64,000 bases of DNA from Pachypanchax playfairii (GCA_006937955.1 SSNP01000341.1:60465-124464), one strand, 5' to 3'. Shown: positions 10,594-22,589, numbered from the stretch's first letter. Notes: generated from the letters alone by a model not told the origin. Made by a program: numbers and translations.

Positions 10594-10743
10594 CTGAAAG
10601 CCAAGCAGAATACAAAGGTACCACGGCGGCCTGTCATTAATGGTGTAAACTAGATCTACTCCTTTATCCAGTGGTTTTCCCAGAGTCTCCTCAGCATGTG
10701 GCTCAGCAGCGTCATCTGTCAGCTGCGGCTGTTCATCCCCATC
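10594..10743 (-). CDS. SLC23-type transporter, exon with first membrane-entry signature (50 codons)
   Basis: The minus strand encodes 50 codons, DGDEQPQLTDD through KPLDKGVDLV and YTINDRPPWYLCILLGFQ. The PPWYLCILLGFQ block is characteristic of the start of the transporter core in the SLC23 (SVCT, nucleobase-ascorbate) family, where the next exon normally begins HY(L/I). The exon is bounded by a pyrimidine-rich acceptor (TGCTTCTTTTCAAG) ending at 10744 and a donor GTACAT starting at 10593. It is 150 bp, phase 0 at both ends, which fits the exon structure I expect for this family. SLC23 proteins move ascorbate (some members nucleobases) across the plasma membrane. The acidic stretch before the core would be cytoplasmic. 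The next exon was not found to the left, so the rest of the gene is likely outside the window. Which paralogue this is cannot be decided here. Confidence 0.85.
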
Positions 10744-10763
10744 CTTGAAAAGAAGCATAAACA

Positions 10764-11870
10764 AGTAACAAATTCAAAAGTTCTCATTATTCATGTTGCA
10801 AAATAAATAATAAATGTGTTAAATATGTGTGTGGGGGTGTGTATGTGTGTATTTTGGAATATGTTTCATAACACTGCCCAGCTTGTTAAGACCCAAACTG
10901 TGAATACAAACAGAAGTTCAAACAAAAGAAGAAATATATTGTATTAGTCACATCCTTTTTAAATGTACCCTGCCATTAAAGGGACTCGAAGCAACTTTGA
11001 AATTTTTCTGCTCGCGATTGCCCCGTCAGTCCCAACGTGTAACTGCAGCTTTAATGGTAGGCTCATGCATGAGGCGTGCATACAGTACGTGCACTCGCAG
11101 CTGAGTCAGTCCTGTATTCGACAATTTACAGATTTGCCGGCATGACTTTGACTGAGATAATAAATGTGATGTAAGAAATTTAAATCAAATCAGCTGTGAG
11201 CACGTCAGGCAGCTAAAAAATCTTCCTACCAAGGAAAATATGTGGAAACTCCTGAAAGCATCAACTTTTCATGAACTCAGATAAACGTTTGACTCACATG
11301 CAGAACTCAGGCTGGACTCAGATTTCAGAGTTGTTAAAACTGACTTTATTTTCATCAATGATTAAACTCAGGGCATTGAGCAGGCAGAGAGACAGGTTCA
11401 GATGACACCAGGTTTCACAGAGCTCTGCTGTTCTGCACAGTTAGCTGATAAAATACTTATCCATTACTTATCCACAGGCTCCTCCTCTCACTCTTAATCC
11501 CTATCCAGAGGGGTGTCGGTCTAGAAATTAAAGATCCATCTCTGCCGGTCTCGTTCAGAAATCTCCTGTAACTTGGCTTTATTCAGGATGTTATTAGGTA
11601 TGTTACTTAGACAGTCATAGTGCTGTAACACAGAGTGGGAGGATACAGGAAGCCGTGCACCCTCTGGCTAGCTGTTAACCAATCAGAGTCCAGGAAATTG
11701 GCATAATGAATATTAATGAGTACAGACCTGAATCCAGGTCAATTTATTTAAGCACTCAGATTACTAGGATTTCAAAAAGCTGGAAATTTGTTTTTCTTAA
11801 AGGTCCTATGTTATGTAAAATTCACTTTTTCTGGGATTTGGGGTGTTATTGTGTGTCTGTGGTGCATATA
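10764..11870. other. Intronic sequence, no gene seen
   Basis: No coding signature. A short MITE-like piece starting TTAAAGGGACTCGAAGC lies at 10976-11060, and TTAAAGGTCCTATGTTATG at 11798-11816 is another TTAA-type end. Neither has a convincing partner end. Confidence 0.4.
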
Positions 11871-11874
11871 CACA

Positions 11875-12217
11875 CATTACAACTCCTTTGTTCGTTAGTA
11901 TTCATCAGCTCCCACCGTTGAAACCACACCTAGCATGCTACTGGCTAAAAGCTGTTAGCATAAGAAGTAGCAAACAGCAAGACAACGTTGCCATGCGCAG
12001 TATGGCAGGAAACATTATACCTTGCTCTCATAGGCTAGTTTGTTAGACAATAAGAGTCCAGCAAATTCGTATAACGAATATGAACGCGCTGCTGCCAAAG
12101 TAGCCTGACAGAAGGAGCCGGAACCACCCGAATTTTAATGCAGACAGATTGAAAGGTCTGTTAATCAGTGTTTCCTGATGATTTTTAGATATAAAATGTT
12201 TCATATTACTGGTTAAT
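11875..12217 (+). mobile_element. Partial MITE (family of 52459-52996)
   Basis: The text ACAACTCCTTTGTTCGTTAG through GAAACCACACCTAGCATGCT to ATATTACTGGTTAATACTT parallels the interior of the MITE at 52459-52996 with scattered differences. Both TTAA ends of that family are missing here. A third partial copy lies reversed at 59400-59589. Confidence 0.75.
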
Positions 12218-12219
12218 AC

Positions 12220-13985
12220 TTAGTTTTGCGCAGCAAGATGGATTCTCGCGAGATTTGGAGTTTTCCAATCCCACAAAAATCCGACTTGTACCGCTCCATA
12301 TAAAACTGTTCATTTCGGTCCAAAACATGTTCAGACCAATCATGTGTTAGCATTGTGCTTTGGGGCGGGTGTTCAGGTATGATTGACAAGTAAAGTAAAA
12401 TAAACATGGCTGCTGGTGGATGTACACATAAAAGCAAATCTGTTTTAGGACTAGAGACAATTTCTTTATTGAAAAATGATCAAAGGGAAGAACTTTGTGT
12501 ATTTCTTAGTGGTAACGATGTGTGTGTTTTACTACCGAATGGGTTTACAAGAGCTTGATTAACTTTAATTGGCTAAAAACAAACCATCAAAGGCAGACAC
12601 TTGCTGGCTCGTCCTCCAATCAGCTTAAAGTATTCTATCAGACGTGCCTCCATTTTATAAACGGTTTCAAACGGAGCAGTTCAAGATGTACGTGTGTCCC
12701 TGAATCAAGAAGAGGCGGAGCTACACGTAGATCGGGCAGAGACAGGTTACTCAAGGGCAGGCCCCATCAAAAACTCTGCAGGAACTTTCTAGTTTTACTA
12801 TGTTTTGGTCATTTAAATTTCACAAGTTTGAACTATAATTGAACTAGTTAATCACACATTTCACTGCTAGAGTTTTTACTTCAAGGCTTGATCATTTTAG
12901 TGATTTTTTATAAGCATGTTCTTAGAATTACAAATAGCAGAATTCTCTGTAATTCGTGTTGCCAGTTGCCCAGTTTTGACATGAAAAGTTATACTGGTTT
13001 TGGAATGCCATCAGCTGTTTTGATAGTCATTCTGGAATGATTAAGTACATGTTTGTATTAGACAGAAAATATGTACTTTGGTTTTGAGAGACTGATTTGA
13101 TTTTGCTTTGTTTGGATGAATCTAGTTATTTTGAGAGAGTTCTTTTACATTTTGAATGCAACATTTGTACTTTATTAGGAAAATGTTTTGAGCTAAAGTC
13201 TGTGTTTTTTTGTATATATAATAAACATCATAAGAGTACAACTTAAAAGAAAACAGAACAAGTATAGCCTGTTTTGAAAGCTGCAAGGAGAAAAAAATCC
13301 CCTTACAGAGAACTCAGCAGCACAGCTTAAGGTCTGCCAGAAGACTTATGGAGCAAAGTATTTGGACAGCCAAAGACAACTAGGAAATGTTTTACTATTA
13401 AGCATCACATTAGAGAAAACCAAACACGACACATCAGCACTAACACCCTACACTGTCATGATGGGGGGGTTGGGGTTATTTGGGTTATTTTCTTTATTCT
13501 CTGCTTATTTCAGTAGGGGATTGATTGTGTTCCTTGCATGTTTTTAAACTTCTCATTTGTGTCTGTTTTAGAGTATTTATAGATTTACTTTGAACATCTA
13601 GAGCTGTTAAAGTTTATACATTTATTTTCATTCTCTGGACCTTGTCAGGTCTCACTATGTTCGTTCAGTTTATCTGCATTACTCTGGGCTTACACACCTT
13701 AGCCCTTTAGGTACCAGAGTTTCCTTATTTTATTTTATTTTATTTTATTTTACGTTCACATTTTTGTCATCACAATTCTTGTTTGAAAGGGCGGTAGGGA
13801 CAATATTTTTATTACAAGGCTTTCATAAGGCTGCATTAAAGAAATACTAATCAGATCATCTTATGACTTGTTTTTTGGTAATTGTAGTTACATAAAAACA
13901 AATAACAAATCTGTAAGCTACAATAAAACAATTGAAATGTCTAAATATATGTGCATAAAGAGTCAGAATTCTTTCACACAACTGC
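12220..13985. other. Intronic sequence, no gene seen
   Basis: No coding signature. A (TTTTA)n tract lies at about 13727-13752. Confidence 0.45.
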
Positions 13986-13990
13986 ACAGA

Positions 13991-15160
13991 ACTACTACTA
14001 CTACTACTGTCATTTAGCAGACGCTTTTATCCAAAGCGACTTACATTGAGAGAACATACAAGCAAGAAATCAAAGAGAAGGAAACAATATAAGGAGGCGG
14101 ACTGTTTGGAGTCCAGTTTAATTCCGACGCTGATACATCAAGTGTATCAATTTTTTTTTTTTTTTTTTTTTGTAGAGATAAACTCATAAATCATAAATCA
14201 ATCCCACATTAAGACTGAAAGTGTTCTTTAAAGAGGTGAGTCTTAAGTCTGCTCTTAAAAGTAGCTGCCGACTCTGAGGATCAGACCGAGTTTGGTAGGT
14301 CATTCCACCATCGGGGGATAACAGAGGAGAAGAGTTTGGATAATGATCTCATGCCACGTTGTGGTGGAAGCGCTAGGCGTCTTTCAGCGGCTGAGCGTAG
14401 CTGACGCGTGGGAATGTAGGTTTGGATGAAGGAGTGAAGGTAAGTAGGAGCTGTGTGTGTTAGAGTCTGGTAAGCCAGAAGCAGAGCTTTGTATTTGATG
14501 CGTGCTGCAACTGGAAGCCAGTGCAGAGAAATGAGCAGCGGAGTGACATGAGCCCTCTTGGGCTGGTTGAAGACCAGACGCACTGCTGCGTTCTGAATCA
14601 TCTGCAGAGGTTTAACCGAGGACGCTGGAAGACCGGCCAGCAAAGAGTTGCAGTAGTCGATGCGGGACAAGACTAGGGCCTGGACCAGAAGCTGTGTGGT
14701 GTGGTCTTTCAGGAAGGCTCTGATTTTCCTGATGTTGTAAAGAGCGAATCGACGTGAGCGAGCTACGGAGTTAACCTGCTCTCTGAAGGACAGCTGGTTG
14801 TCCAGTATGACACCAAGGTTTCTGGCGGAGGTTTTGGGGAACAGCGTGATGGAGTCAAGCTGCACGCTTATCTGAGGAGGTAAGGAGTTACTGGCAGGAC
14901 AGACAATGAGGTCAGTTTTGGACAGATTAAGCTGAAAGTGGCGATCCCTCATCCACGCCGAGATATCTGAGAGGCAGGCAGATATCCGCACTGAGACGGA
15001 TGTATCGTCTGGAGGGAAGGAGAGGAGGAGCTGAGTGTCGTCAGCGTAGCAATGGTAGGAGAAGCCATGGGAGCGAATGATCTCGCCTAATGAGGTGGTG
15101 TATAAAGAGAAGAGGAGAGGACCAAGGACGGAGCCCTGCGGGACACCCGTTGCCAGCTCA
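13991..15160 (-). mobile_element. 5'-truncated L2-type LINE, copy 2
   Basis: It closely parallels the LINE at the left edge of the window. The 3' end carries the tail GTCATTTAGCAGACGCTTTT (14010-14029), shared by many fish LINEs and SINEs, followed by (ACT)n at 13991-14008, the terminal microsatellite. The 3' UTR contains a 20-base-plus T run. Homology stops abruptly at 15160, where copy 1 continues, so the copy is 5'-truncated within the RT domain, the usual result of incomplete target-primed reverse transcription. Confidence 0.92.
14209..15160 (-). pseudogene. L2-type LINE reverse transcriptase fragment with premature stop
   Basis: The frame is open from the truncation at 15160 through YADD (about 15037-15048) and the C-terminal LSRIDYCNSLLAGLP and PLLISLHWLPV blocks. 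At 14281-14283 it meets TGA. The edge copy has CGA at the equivalent codon, so this is a CpG-type C-to-T change. Beyond it the frame reads SSESAATFKSRLKTHLF and reaches what looks like the original TAA at 14209-14211. The fragment lacks the endonuclease and most of the RT palm and fingers. The C-terminal 'thumb' sequence places it with L2/CR1-type LINEs. Confidence 0.92.
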
Positions 15161-16645
15161 CATGCACTACATGTTATGTGACAAGGATTTGTGTTTTTTA
15201 TTTATTTACATATAAACAATATGAATCTAAATAAACAGCATTTCAGAGGAATTCTGTTTACAACTTTTTATATGTAACTTGCACTATGCCGAGCCACACT
15301 ATAATCCAGGTGATTGTGGAGGCATCCACCTGTGTCTTCTGAATTAACAGTTTAACAATATTAACAATATTCTGAAAATTTCATCAAAGTCAGTCCAGAT
15401 GTTTTTGAGTTTTCTTGTTAACAGACAGACCCTGATAAAAACATAACCTCCTTGGTAGGGTAACAACTACTAATCAGTGGGGGGAGCCTATTATATGTAT
15501 ATGGTGTAAATCACAACATGGGGGAACTCATAGACATGTATCTAAATCATATTTATTTGTATAATGTCTATGGGGAAACTGAGCTGCTTGGCGGAGGTCT
15601 GACCTCTCTGAGTGCTTTTCTGTGTATAATGTTCTTCTTCTGCATTGTTTGATTCACACAGGAACTCGATGATTAAGATAAACAGAAATCAGGACCAATG
15701 TGTTTCCCTCTCTGTTTGTCTTTGATGAGAACTTGCTGCATGGGGTCAGCAGGTATGTACTCAGAAAACTGGTTTGGGAGATTATATATGTATTTGCTTC
15801 CATCTAGTGGTTGTCAAACTATAATTAAATACAGAGACAAAGGCTGTGCATACCAAATGATCACTGGGTCAGTTCATTTTTATAGTTGCAAAGTTTTGAA
15901 TTTCAAGAAACCTTTCTGATTTCTATTGCAAACAAAGGCGTTAAATGAAAAGTCAAGTCTGTTAATGCTCATGGTTGTGATTGGTCACTTGGGATATAAA
16001 TGCTGTCTCCAGTGGTCGTGATGTATGAGAAAGTATAGACTTTTCTTAGTCACGTGACCTACATTTTTACAACACCCTATTGGAGGGAAAACAAAGGTAA
16101 ATGGCAGATTAGCGGACTGAAGCGGTTTAACCTGTAAACAAAACGCTAAAAACAACCACCATGGCAGGTTCAACTACATCGCCTGTTGTGTTGTAAAGAA
16201 GCTGGATAGTAACCAGAAAAAGCTACAGGAATCAGGATTAGAAGTGGACTGTATTTGCTGCCTGAAAGCTTGTTTCCACCCTGCCAGGAGCCCGTGTTGG
16301 AAACCAGCCCTGACAAACTCTGATATTTCTAACTACTTGAATAATAACACATCAGAGTTACTCATGAAAAGTTACAGAAGAGCCTTTAAATGAAGAATTC
16401 TATCTGAATTGATGTCGACGCTGATGTAACACTTCATATCACCCAGCTTAGATCAAATGAACAATGCTGCAAATAACAGTGATGCATATAAATAAACCCA
16501 CATATTAATTATCAGGGATGTTAGGATTATACAGTCATACATGTGTAAAACTGTGTGGAAAAGGTAATAATTATAGCTCTGGATCTGTAAACTATCAATT
16601 CTGAAGGGACAACCAGTCAACAAGCATGTACACATTGTTATTAAC
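15161..16645. other. Intronic sequence with a MITE relic at about 15360-15470
   Basis: TTCATCAAAGTCAGTCCAGA and AAACATAACCTCCTTGGTAG (15380-15460) match the repeat at 39178-39436. The rest shows no gene. Confidence 0.5.
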
Positions 16646-16650
16646 AGTTA

Positions 16651-16893
16651 AATATGGAATATTTTCATAAAAAGCAATATTTTTAACAACATAATCTCTC
16701 CACGGGTTAAGGTTAGGTGTTGAGAGGGTTGAAGAATGAAAGTACAGTATTTTCTTTAAACATTATATTGAAAGTAAAATATAATTAAAGATTTATTCTG
16801 ACGGGCACGAGCATTTTGTTTACTTCTACCAGCTAATAGCGGCACCATTGCTGGTTGCCTAATATGGTGAATAGTCCGTAATAGTGAGGCTGG
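16651..16893 (-). mobile_element. Partial TTAA-type MITE (family of 58221-58687)
   Basis: Reverse-complement matches to 58440-58680 include GGAATATTTTCAT, GACGGGCACGAGCATTTTG against CAAAATGCCAACGTTGTGCCCGTC, and AGTGAGGCTGGTACTGT against ACAGTACCAGCCTCACT. About half of the element is present and the outer half is lost. Confidence 0.75.
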
Positions 16894-17084
16894 TACTGTG
16901 AAGGGGGCGGAGTTGGCAGGTCGAGAAACTGCTTCGGAGGGTCGGGAATTTCGTTGTTCTTCTTGGAGGAGGAGTGATCGGAGAGGATCGAGGGCCAGAG
17001 AGCTTTGTGTGGAATCAGAGGGAACACGTGGGTCTCAAGCCTGGTGCCACAACAGTTGGAGGCCTTGTTCTGTTGTTGTGGCTG

Positions 17085-17903
17085 CAGCATCCACAGATAG
17101 AACCCTCTACAGGAGATCCTTCCTGTCCACAGATAGAACCCTCTACAGGAGATCCTTCCTGTCCACAGATAGAACCCTCTACAGGAGATCCTTCCTGTCC
17201 ACAGATAGAACCCTCTACAGGAGATCCTTCCTGTCCACAGATAGAACCCTCTACAGGAGATCCTTCCAGTCCACAGCTAGAACCAGATCCTTCCTGTCCA
17301 CAGCTAGAAGCAGATCCTTCCTGTCCACAGATAGAACCCTCTACAGGAGATCCTTCCTGTCTACAGCTAGAACCAGATCCTTCCTGTCCACAGCTAGAAC
17401 CAGATCCTTCCTGTCCACAGCTAGAACCAGATCCTTCCTGTCCACAGATAGAAGCAGATCCTTCCTGTCCACAGATAGAACCCTCTACAGGAGATCCTTC
17501 CAGTCCACAGCTAGAACCAGATCCTTCCAGTCCACAGCTAGAACCAGATCCTTCCTGTCCACAGCTAGAACCAAATCCTTCCTGTCCACAGCTAGAAGCA
17601 GATCCTTCCTGTCCACAGATAGAACCCTCTACAGGAGATCCTTCCTGTCCACAACTAGAACCAGATCCTTCCTGTCCACAGCTAGAAGCAGATCCTTCCT
17701 GTCCACAGATAGAACCCTCTATAGGAGATCCTTCCCGTCCACAGCTAGAACCCTCTACAGGAGATCCTTCCTGTCCACAGCTAGAACCCTCTACATGAGA
17801 TCCTTCCCGTCCACATCTAGAACCAGATCCTTCCTGTCCACAGCTAGAACCCTCTACAGGAGATCCTTCCAGTCCACATCTAGAACCAGATCCTTCCTGT
17901 CCA
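17085..17903 (+). repeat. Minisatellite of mixed 36-bp and 27-bp units
   Basis: The first five units are 36 bp (CACAGATAGAACCCTCTACA, then GGAGATCCTTCCTGTC). Later units are 27 bp versions lacking 9 bp, interspersed with 36-bp ones and with point variants (agatag/agctag, cctgtc/ccagtc). Because both lengths are multiples of three, two forward frames stay open through the array; I regard these as a by-product. One frame reads YRRSFLST(D/A)RTLYRRSFL, which matches the C-terminal LINE peptide YRRSFLPITRTLYN encoded on the minus strand near 61370-61420. Confidence 0.95.
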
Positions 17904-18229
17904 TAATGAAGTATAATTTAATTGAATTAAATTGAGTAATTTCAATGTTTATGTTCAGAGTTGTGTAACTGAAATTATAGAGGGATTAAAACAACAGCAT
18001 ATTTTAAATAAGCATAATTTATAAAACTATTTAAAAACAAACATAACTGACATACAAACATTCTGTATAGTTTAAATTTCATAGCAGCAATAAAACGTCA
18101 TACAAATAACATGAAATTATTTCAAAGTTTTGATGAAATGCATCAAAAATTAAAACACTGATATAAACTTTAAACCTTGTTAAATACCAAAGAAAACAGG
18201 CGGGTTTTTAGTTCAGATTTAAAAGTTTC

Positions 18230-18700
18230 CTAATCTAATGTGTGATGGTGATTTTTCTGTAGTTTAGGAGCAGCTGATATAAAAGCAGCTCTCATTTTGT
18301 TTGTAACTTTGTATTTAGGAACAATAGCAGCTGATCAGCTGACCGCAGAACTCTCCTGGGCAGGTAAACATTCAGAAGCTCTGCAAGGTACGAAGGAGCA
18401 ACATCACTTAGAACCTTAAAAACAAGCAACATGATTTTAAATGGAAAAGGTTCTGGAATGCAGAGCAGAAAGAACAGGAGTAATGTGGTTCCAGACAAAT
18501 GAGAGGATCTAAACCAACATGAAGACAGTTATAATAGTCCAACCTAAAGTCTTGTTCAGTTCTACTGAACAGCTGGAGTTTACTCAAATAACCTTAAATG
18601 ATCAAAGAACTCGTCACCACAGAGCGGATCTGTTTATCAGATTTAAAAGTCTGTCAAAGGTCACACCAAGATGGAGGACCAGCATTTATAGGCTAGAGGT
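18230..18700 (-). pseudogene. LINE reverse transcriptase C-terminal relic
   Basis: The minus strand encodes PFKIMLLVFKVLSDVAPSYL, then AELLNVYLPRRVLRSADQ and, just before a stop, NTKLQTK. This PFKI.LLxFKxLxxxAPxYLxxLL pattern is the C-terminal region of L2-type and related LINE ORF2 proteins. Flanking sequence, read in shifted frames, contains further LINE-like words (FISAAPKLQK). The copy is short, frameshifted and without RT catalytic motifs. Confidence 0.8.
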
Positions 18701-18704
18701 CCCA

Positions 18705-19185
18705 TAAACCCAAAAGAAAAGTCCTTAGAAAGCCCAAACACTGTGACTTCAGTCTTCATTTAAATATAAAAAGTTTATAAACTCTTAATTTCTCTCATCC
18801 ACAACATCCATTTATTCTTCATCATTTTTGAACTACAGTTATATGAAAATATGTTCTTTTATAAGAAAACTGTTGTGCCTTGAGGGTTGAACCATGTCTG
18901 AGCCAGCATAGCATCATCATAGTGTCTCTTCCACATTCTGCACTGAGGTCACGAGAGGTTGGTTTTGACCTATTTTCAGAGTGAACTACAGTCAAACACG
19001 TTTTTACAGTAACAGATCAAATAAAATCATTTTAGATTGTAAAAAGCAATTTCAAGACTAATAAATAAATTAAAACTATTTGAGATGTTGTTGTTATGTT
19101 CTCAGTGTTTCCACCAACTAATAAAACACAGACATAAACATAATATTTGTAATTAAGAGCTACTTTATAAACACTGTGGTGCCTG
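18705..19185. other. No recognisable gene
   Basis: AT-rich anonymous sequence before the 29-bp array. Confidence 0.45.
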
Positions 19186-19187
19186 TT

Positions 19188-21952
19188 TCGTGGTGGTCAG
19201 AGGGTCCGGTGCCATTTGGTGGTGGTCAGAGGGTCCGGTGCCATTTGGTTGTGGTCAGAGAGTCCGATGCCATTTGGTTGTGGTCAGAGGGTCCGGTGCC
19301 ACTTGGTTGTGGTCAGAGGGTCCGGTGCCATTTGGTTGTGGTCAGAGGGTCCGGTGCCATTTGGTTGTGGCCAGAGGGTCCGATGCCATTTGTTGGTGGT
19401 CAGAGGGTCCGGTGCCTTTTTGGTGGTGGTCAGAGGGTCCGATGCCATTTGGTTGTGGTCAGAGGGTCCGGTGCCATTTAGTGGTGGTCGGATGGTCCGG
19501 TGCCTGTTTTGGTGGTGATCGGAGGGCCCGGTGCCATTTGGTGATGGTCAGAGGGTCTGGTGCGTTTTGGTGGTGGTCAGAGGGTCTGGTGCCCGTTTGG
19601 TGGTGGTCGGAGGGTCCGGTGCCATTTGGTGGTTGTCAGAGGGTCTGGTGCCTTTTTGGTGGTGGTCAGAGGGTCCAGTGCCATTTGGTGGTGGTCAAAG
19701 GGTCTGGTGCCTTTTTGGTGGTGGTCAGAGGGTCCGGTGCCATTTGGTGGTGGTCAGAGGGTCCGGTACCATTTGGTGGTGGTCAGAGGGTCCAGTGCCA
19801 TTTGGTGGTTGTCAGAGGGTCCGGTGCCATTTGGTGGTGGTCAGAGGGGCCGGTGCCTTTTTGGTGGTGGTCGAGGGTCCGATGCCATTTGGTTGTGGTC
19901 AGAGGGTCCGGTGCCTTCTTGGTTGTGGTCAGAGAGTCCAATGCCATTTGGTGGTGGTCAGAGGGTCCGGTGCCACTTGTTGTGGTCAGAGGGTCCGGTG
20001 CCTTTTTGGTGGTGGTCAGAGGGTCCGGTGCCATTTGGTTGTGGTCAGAGGGTCCGGTGCCATTTGGTGGTGGTCAGAGGGTCCGGTGCCATTTGGTTGT
20101 GGTCAGAGGGTCCGATGCCATTTGTTGGTGGTCAGAGGGTCCGGTGCCTTTTTGGTGGTGGTCAGAGGGTCCGATGCAATTTGGTTGTGGTCAGAGGGTC
20201 CGGTGCCATTTGGTTGTGGTCAGAGGGTCCGGTGCCACTTGGTTGTGGTCAGAGGGTCCGGTGCCATTTGGTTGTGGTCAGAGGGTCCGGTGCCATCTTG
20301 GTTGTGGTCAGAGAGTCCAATGCCATTTGGTTGTGGTCAGAGGGTCCGGTGCCATTTGGTTGTGGTCAGAGGGTCCTGTCCCATTTGGTTGTGGTCAGAG
20401 GGTCCGGTGCCATTTGGTTGTGGTCAGAGGGTCCGATGCCATTTGGTTGTGGTCAGAGGGTCCGGTGCCATTTAGTGGTGGTCGGATGATCCGGTGCCTG
20501 TTTTGGTGGTGATCGGAGGGCTCGGTGCCATTTGGTGATGGTCAGAGGGTCTGGTGCGTTTTGGTGGTGGTCAGAGGGTCTGGTGCCTGTTTGGTGGTGG
20601 TCGGAGGGTCCGGTGCCATTTGGTGGTTGTCAGAGGGTCCGGTGCCTTTTTGGTGGTGGTCAGAGGGTCCAGTGCCATTTGGTGGTGGTCAGAGGGTCCG
20701 GTGCCATTTGGTGGTTGTCAGAGGGTACGGTGCCTTTTTGGTGGTGGTCAGAGGGTCCGGTGCCATTTAGTGGTGGTCGGATGGTCCGGTGCCCGTTTGG
20801 TGGTGATCGGAGGGCCCGGTGCCATTTGGTGATGGTCAGAGCGTCTGGTGCGATTTGGTGGTGGTCAGAGGGTCTGGTGCCCATTTGGTGGTGGTCGGAG
20901 GGTCTAGGGCCCGTTGTGGTCAGAGGGCCCGGTGCCATTTGGTGGTGGTCAGAGGGTCTGGTGTCATTTGGTGGTGGTCAGAGGGTCTGGTGTCATTTGG
21001 TGGTGGTCAGAGGGTCCGGTGCCATTTGGTGGTTGTCAGAGGGTACGGTGCCTTTTTGGTGGTGGTCAGAGGGTCCGGTGCCATTTGGTGGTGGTCAGAG
21101 GGTCCGGTGCCATTTGGTGGTGGTCAGAGGGTACGGTGCCTTTTTGGTGGTGGTCGGAGGGTCCAGGGCCCATTGTGGTCAGAGGGCCCGGTGCCATTTG
21201 GTGGTGGTCAGAGGGTCTGGTGTCATTTGGTGGTGGTCAGAGGGTCTGGTGTCATTTGGTGGTGGTCAGAGGGTCTGGTGTCATTTGGCGGTGGTCAGAG
21301 GGTCTGGTGCGATTTGGTGTTAGCCGGAGGGTCCAGGGCCCGTTGTGGTCAGAGGGTCTGGTCCCTTTTTGGTGGTGGTCGGAGGGTCCGGTGCCATTTG
21401 GTGGTGGTCAGAGGGTCCGATGCCATTTGGTTGTGGTCAGAGGGTCCGGTGCCATTTGGTTGTGGTCAGAGGGTCCGGTGCCTTCTTGGTTGTGGTCAGA
21501 GAGTCCAATGCCATTTGGTGGTGGTCAGAGGGTCCGGTGCCAATTGTTGGTGGTCAGAGGGTCCGGTGCCTTTTTGGTGGTGGTCAGAGGGTCCGATGCC
21601 ATTTGGTTGTGGTCAGAGGGTCCGGTGCCACTTGGTTGTGGTCAGAGGGTCTGGTGTCATTTGGTGGTGGTCAGAGGGTCTGGTGTCATTTGGTGGTGGT
21701 CAGAGGGTCTGGTGCGATTTGGTGTTAGCCGGAGGGTCCAGGGCCCGTTGTGGTCAGAGGGTCTGGTGTCATTTGGTGGTGGTCGGAGGGTCCGGTGCCA
21801 TTTGGTGGTTGTCAGAGGGTCTGGTGGCTGTTTGGTGGTGGTCAGAGGGTCTGGTGTCATTTGGTGGTGGTCAGAGGGTCCGGTAGTGTTTGGTGGTGGT
21901 CAGAGGGTCTGGTGTCATTTGGTGGTGGTCAGAGGGTCCAGTAGTGTTTGGC
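19188..21952 (+). repeat. Large 29-bp G-rich minisatellite (about 95 units)
   Basis: The unit is approximately GGTGGTGGTCAGAGGGTCCG followed by GTGCCATTT, repeated at 29-bp steps (for example 19202 to 19231). Variants include ggttgtggtc, tcggagg, gtctggtg and a 30-bp form with ccttttt. Blocks of variants recur as larger units: the run around 19480-19600 (cggatggtccggtgcctgttttgg, gatcggaggg, gatggtc) reappears at about 20470-20600 and, modified, at 20765-20880. Since 29 is not a multiple of three and the unit lacks stops on this strand, all three forward frames remain open over long stretches. I do not consider them genes. Confidence 0.97.
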
Positions 21953-21969
21953 AGCCTCCCCTCTGTCAG

Positions 21970-22100
21970 TGTGTGTTCCAGGACAGCTGTGGTTACAACA
22001 TGTGTGTAGTTTATCACCACCAAATGTGTGAATAACAAACTGTAGTGTGAAAAACTTTGTGTCATCTATTTAAGTACATGCAATTTACTATTTACAGTGT
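21970..22100 (+). mobile_element. SINE 3' fragment next to the 29-bp array
   Basis: GTGGTTACAACATGTGTGTAG, TTATCACCACCAAATGTGTG, AATAACAAACTGTAGTGTGA and ATGCAATTTACTATTTAC parallel the 3' half of the SINE at 60836-61105. The tRNA-like head is absent; the 29-bp array begins where it should be. Confidence 0.75.
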
Positions 22101-22589
22101 ACGAATGAGGTGTGGTGTGGAAAATATGGATGGTAAAATGAAGCTAATCATGACTAAATCTGCCACCTGGGTTTATCCATTGAAGTCAGTCATGTGCTGC
22201 TGTGTTTGTTTTTCTTTCATGTCATAAATTTCTCAATGACAGGATTATGCATAGGAAAACTTGTCTGCTGAGCAATAACTGTAAAGCACATAGAAAAATG
22301 ACTAGAACTGGGTCAACAATGCGATGGTCCAAAATAAAGGCTATTCGGCTTTCTTCAAGATGATTATTGAACTTTCTGTGATGTCAGTGACATGTTGAGA
22401 CAACAAAGAAACATTCACGCCTCATAAAGACTTCATGATGTCTGACGTTGAGGTGAATCTATAGAAAACATCAAAGGTTCCTCCTACAGTGATGTTACAT
22501 CATGACAGTAGAAGCATGTGATGCTTACATGTGATGTTTACAAGTCGACTTGTTGTCTGCTGAGGTGTGACATCACACTCTTCTGGAAG

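Noticed and set aside
16898..17935. 345- and 274-codon frames of Arg/Ser- or Pro/Ser-rich repeats
   Set aside because: The 36/27-bp minisatellite has unit lengths divisible by three, so open frames are expected without selection.
19176..22035. Long forward and reverse open frames of Trp/Val/Gly-rich peptide
   Set aside because: They are produced by a 29-bp tandem unit lacking stops on the plus strand; all forward frames are equally open and there is no codon preference.
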